Positions 63,641-64,000 of a DNA stretch of 64,000 nt are shown here, piece after piece. The stretch comes from Ignavibacteriota bacterium (GTDB lineage Bacteria > Bacteroidota > Ignavibacteria > Ignavibacteriales > Melioribacteraceae): NCBI GenBank assembly GCA_002746605.1, contig PDPT01000039.1, positions 1 to 64,000 of the forward strand. Reading direction: 5' to 3'. Below the pieces are notes generated by a model that worked only from the letters and a program-made list of their open reading frames with translations, searched no databases and was not told where the DNA came from. Position numbers and translations under genes: made by a program. Each line of letters starts with the position of its first letter. The stretch's first letter is position 1.

Positions 63641-64000
63641 CTATTTATTTGTTTGAATAACCTTATCAAACAAGTTTACACCTCCTTTTACTCCAAAGTC
63701 CAATGTTGTAACAGAATAGGCAATAGATATATTCTCTTGTTCAAAACGTTTTTTAATACGTATTATGGTTTCACTCATAGCTTTCAAATAGTCCTCCTGA
63801 TTTGAGAAATGAACCCAAAAGCGAAGCTCGAAATTATATGTAGAATTTCCTATACCTGTAAAATAAAAATCAATAGCATCCTCTTTTAACAGTGAATCAA
63901 TTTTCCGAACTTCATCTAAAGCTACTGCTCTCACATGCTCTAAATCATCTCCATAAGAAACACCACTTTTAAAAATAATGCGGCGCTTTTTGAAAGTTGA
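63641..64000 (-). CDS. MscS-family mechanosensitive channel (C-terminal part; 5' end outside window)
   Basis: The frame is open from the window end to a TAG at 63641-63643, giving the last 119 residues. They match the cytoplasmic C-terminal domain of MscS channels: 'FKSGVSYGDDLEHVRAVALDEV', 'FTGIGNSTYNFELRFWVHFSNQ', 'SETIIRIKKRFEQENISIAYSVTTLDFGVKGG'. MscS channels release solutes on hypo-osmotic shock. The membrane helices are beyond the window, so the gene is partial here, not broken. Confidence 0.85.
   Translation of the reverse strand, partial: STFKKRRIIFKSGVSYGDDLEHVRAVALDEVRKIDSLLKEDAIDFYFTGIGNSTYNFELRFWVHFSNQEDYLKAMSETIIRIKKRFEQENISIAYSVTTLDFGVKGGVNLFDKVIQTNK

Noticed and set aside
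63590..63805. 71-codon plus-strand frame near the window end
   Set aside because: Overlaps the MscS coding sequence on the other strand, which has clear family motifs.
1..64000. CRISPR array, prophage, transposon or genomic island
   Set aside because: No regularly spaced repeats, integrase, transposase or phage genes were seen; gene style is even across the window.

Overview
The window is AT-rich bacterial DNA from a member of the Bacteroidota/Ignavibacteriota branch, most likely an Ignavibacteria relative. The evidence is: SusC/SusD-type outer-membrane uptake proteins; three exported proteins ending in the 'QNYPNPFNP...KKMLLLK' type IX secretion sorting domain; a PorV/PorQ-like porin; frequent lipoprotein signal peptides; and a few TTTG/TAnnTTTG-like promoter candidates. 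It reads as ordinary chromosome: one tRNA, many housekeeping genes, and no transposase, phage, integrase or CRISPR array.

Layout. 1-3.7 kb: a partial S9 peptidase, an orphan MlaF-like ATPase and radA. 4.0-11.9 kb: a compact starch/maltodextrin locus (SusC, SusD, SusE-like lipoprotein, convergent GH13 neopullulanase-like enzyme). 12.1 kb: tRNA-Ser(UGA). 12.4-19.2 kb: a signalling cluster (RsbW-like kinase, Sel1-repeat protein, HisKA_2 histidine kinase, receiver-PAS-kinase hybrid) and two envelope proteins. 19.2-23.6 kb: an unusual Rossmann protein, a lone PTS EIIA, hisS and an rlmB-like methyltransferase. 23.8-29.6 kb: a SUF iron-sulfur operon (sufBCDS, a SufT/MIP18-like gene, then an Rrf2 regulator) with a 9+9 bp inverted repeat just upstream of sufB. 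29.6-33.8 kb: a large FAD/Fe-S dehydrogenase and aminopeptidase P. 34.0-36.6 kb: a lipoprotein and a secreted zinc peptidase.

36.7-40.1 kb: a tight minus-strand operon of a HisC-like PLP enzyme, a CDP-alcohol phosphotransferase, a sugar/choline-phosphate-type nucleotidyltransferase and a LOG-family protein. This looks like a pathway attaching a phospho-alcohol head group. 40.3 kb: a SpoIIE-type phosphatase. 41.4-56.6 kb: the largest accessory block. It has a propeller-sensor kinase with its response regulator, a GHL10 glycosidase, a TonB-dependent receptor, a large exported protein of unknown family, a PorV/PorQ-like protein, a TIG-domain lipoprotein and a T9SS-sorted propeller. It resembles a regulated surface secretion/uptake module and is the best candidate for something undescribed. 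56.7-64 kb: a double-HTH regulator, a degenerate inverted-repeat element, ornithine carbamoyltransferase, gamma-glutamyltranspeptidase, two lipoproteins, a conserved Bacteroidota protein of unknown function and a partial MscS channel.

How they work together: most of the window concerns the cell envelope. Polymers are degraded at the surface (GH13, GHL10, zinc peptidase), oligomers enter through TonB-dependent receptors, and several sensor kinases and a partner-switching phosphatase/kinase pair may tune expression. All functional calls come from motifs read by eye; no database search was run.
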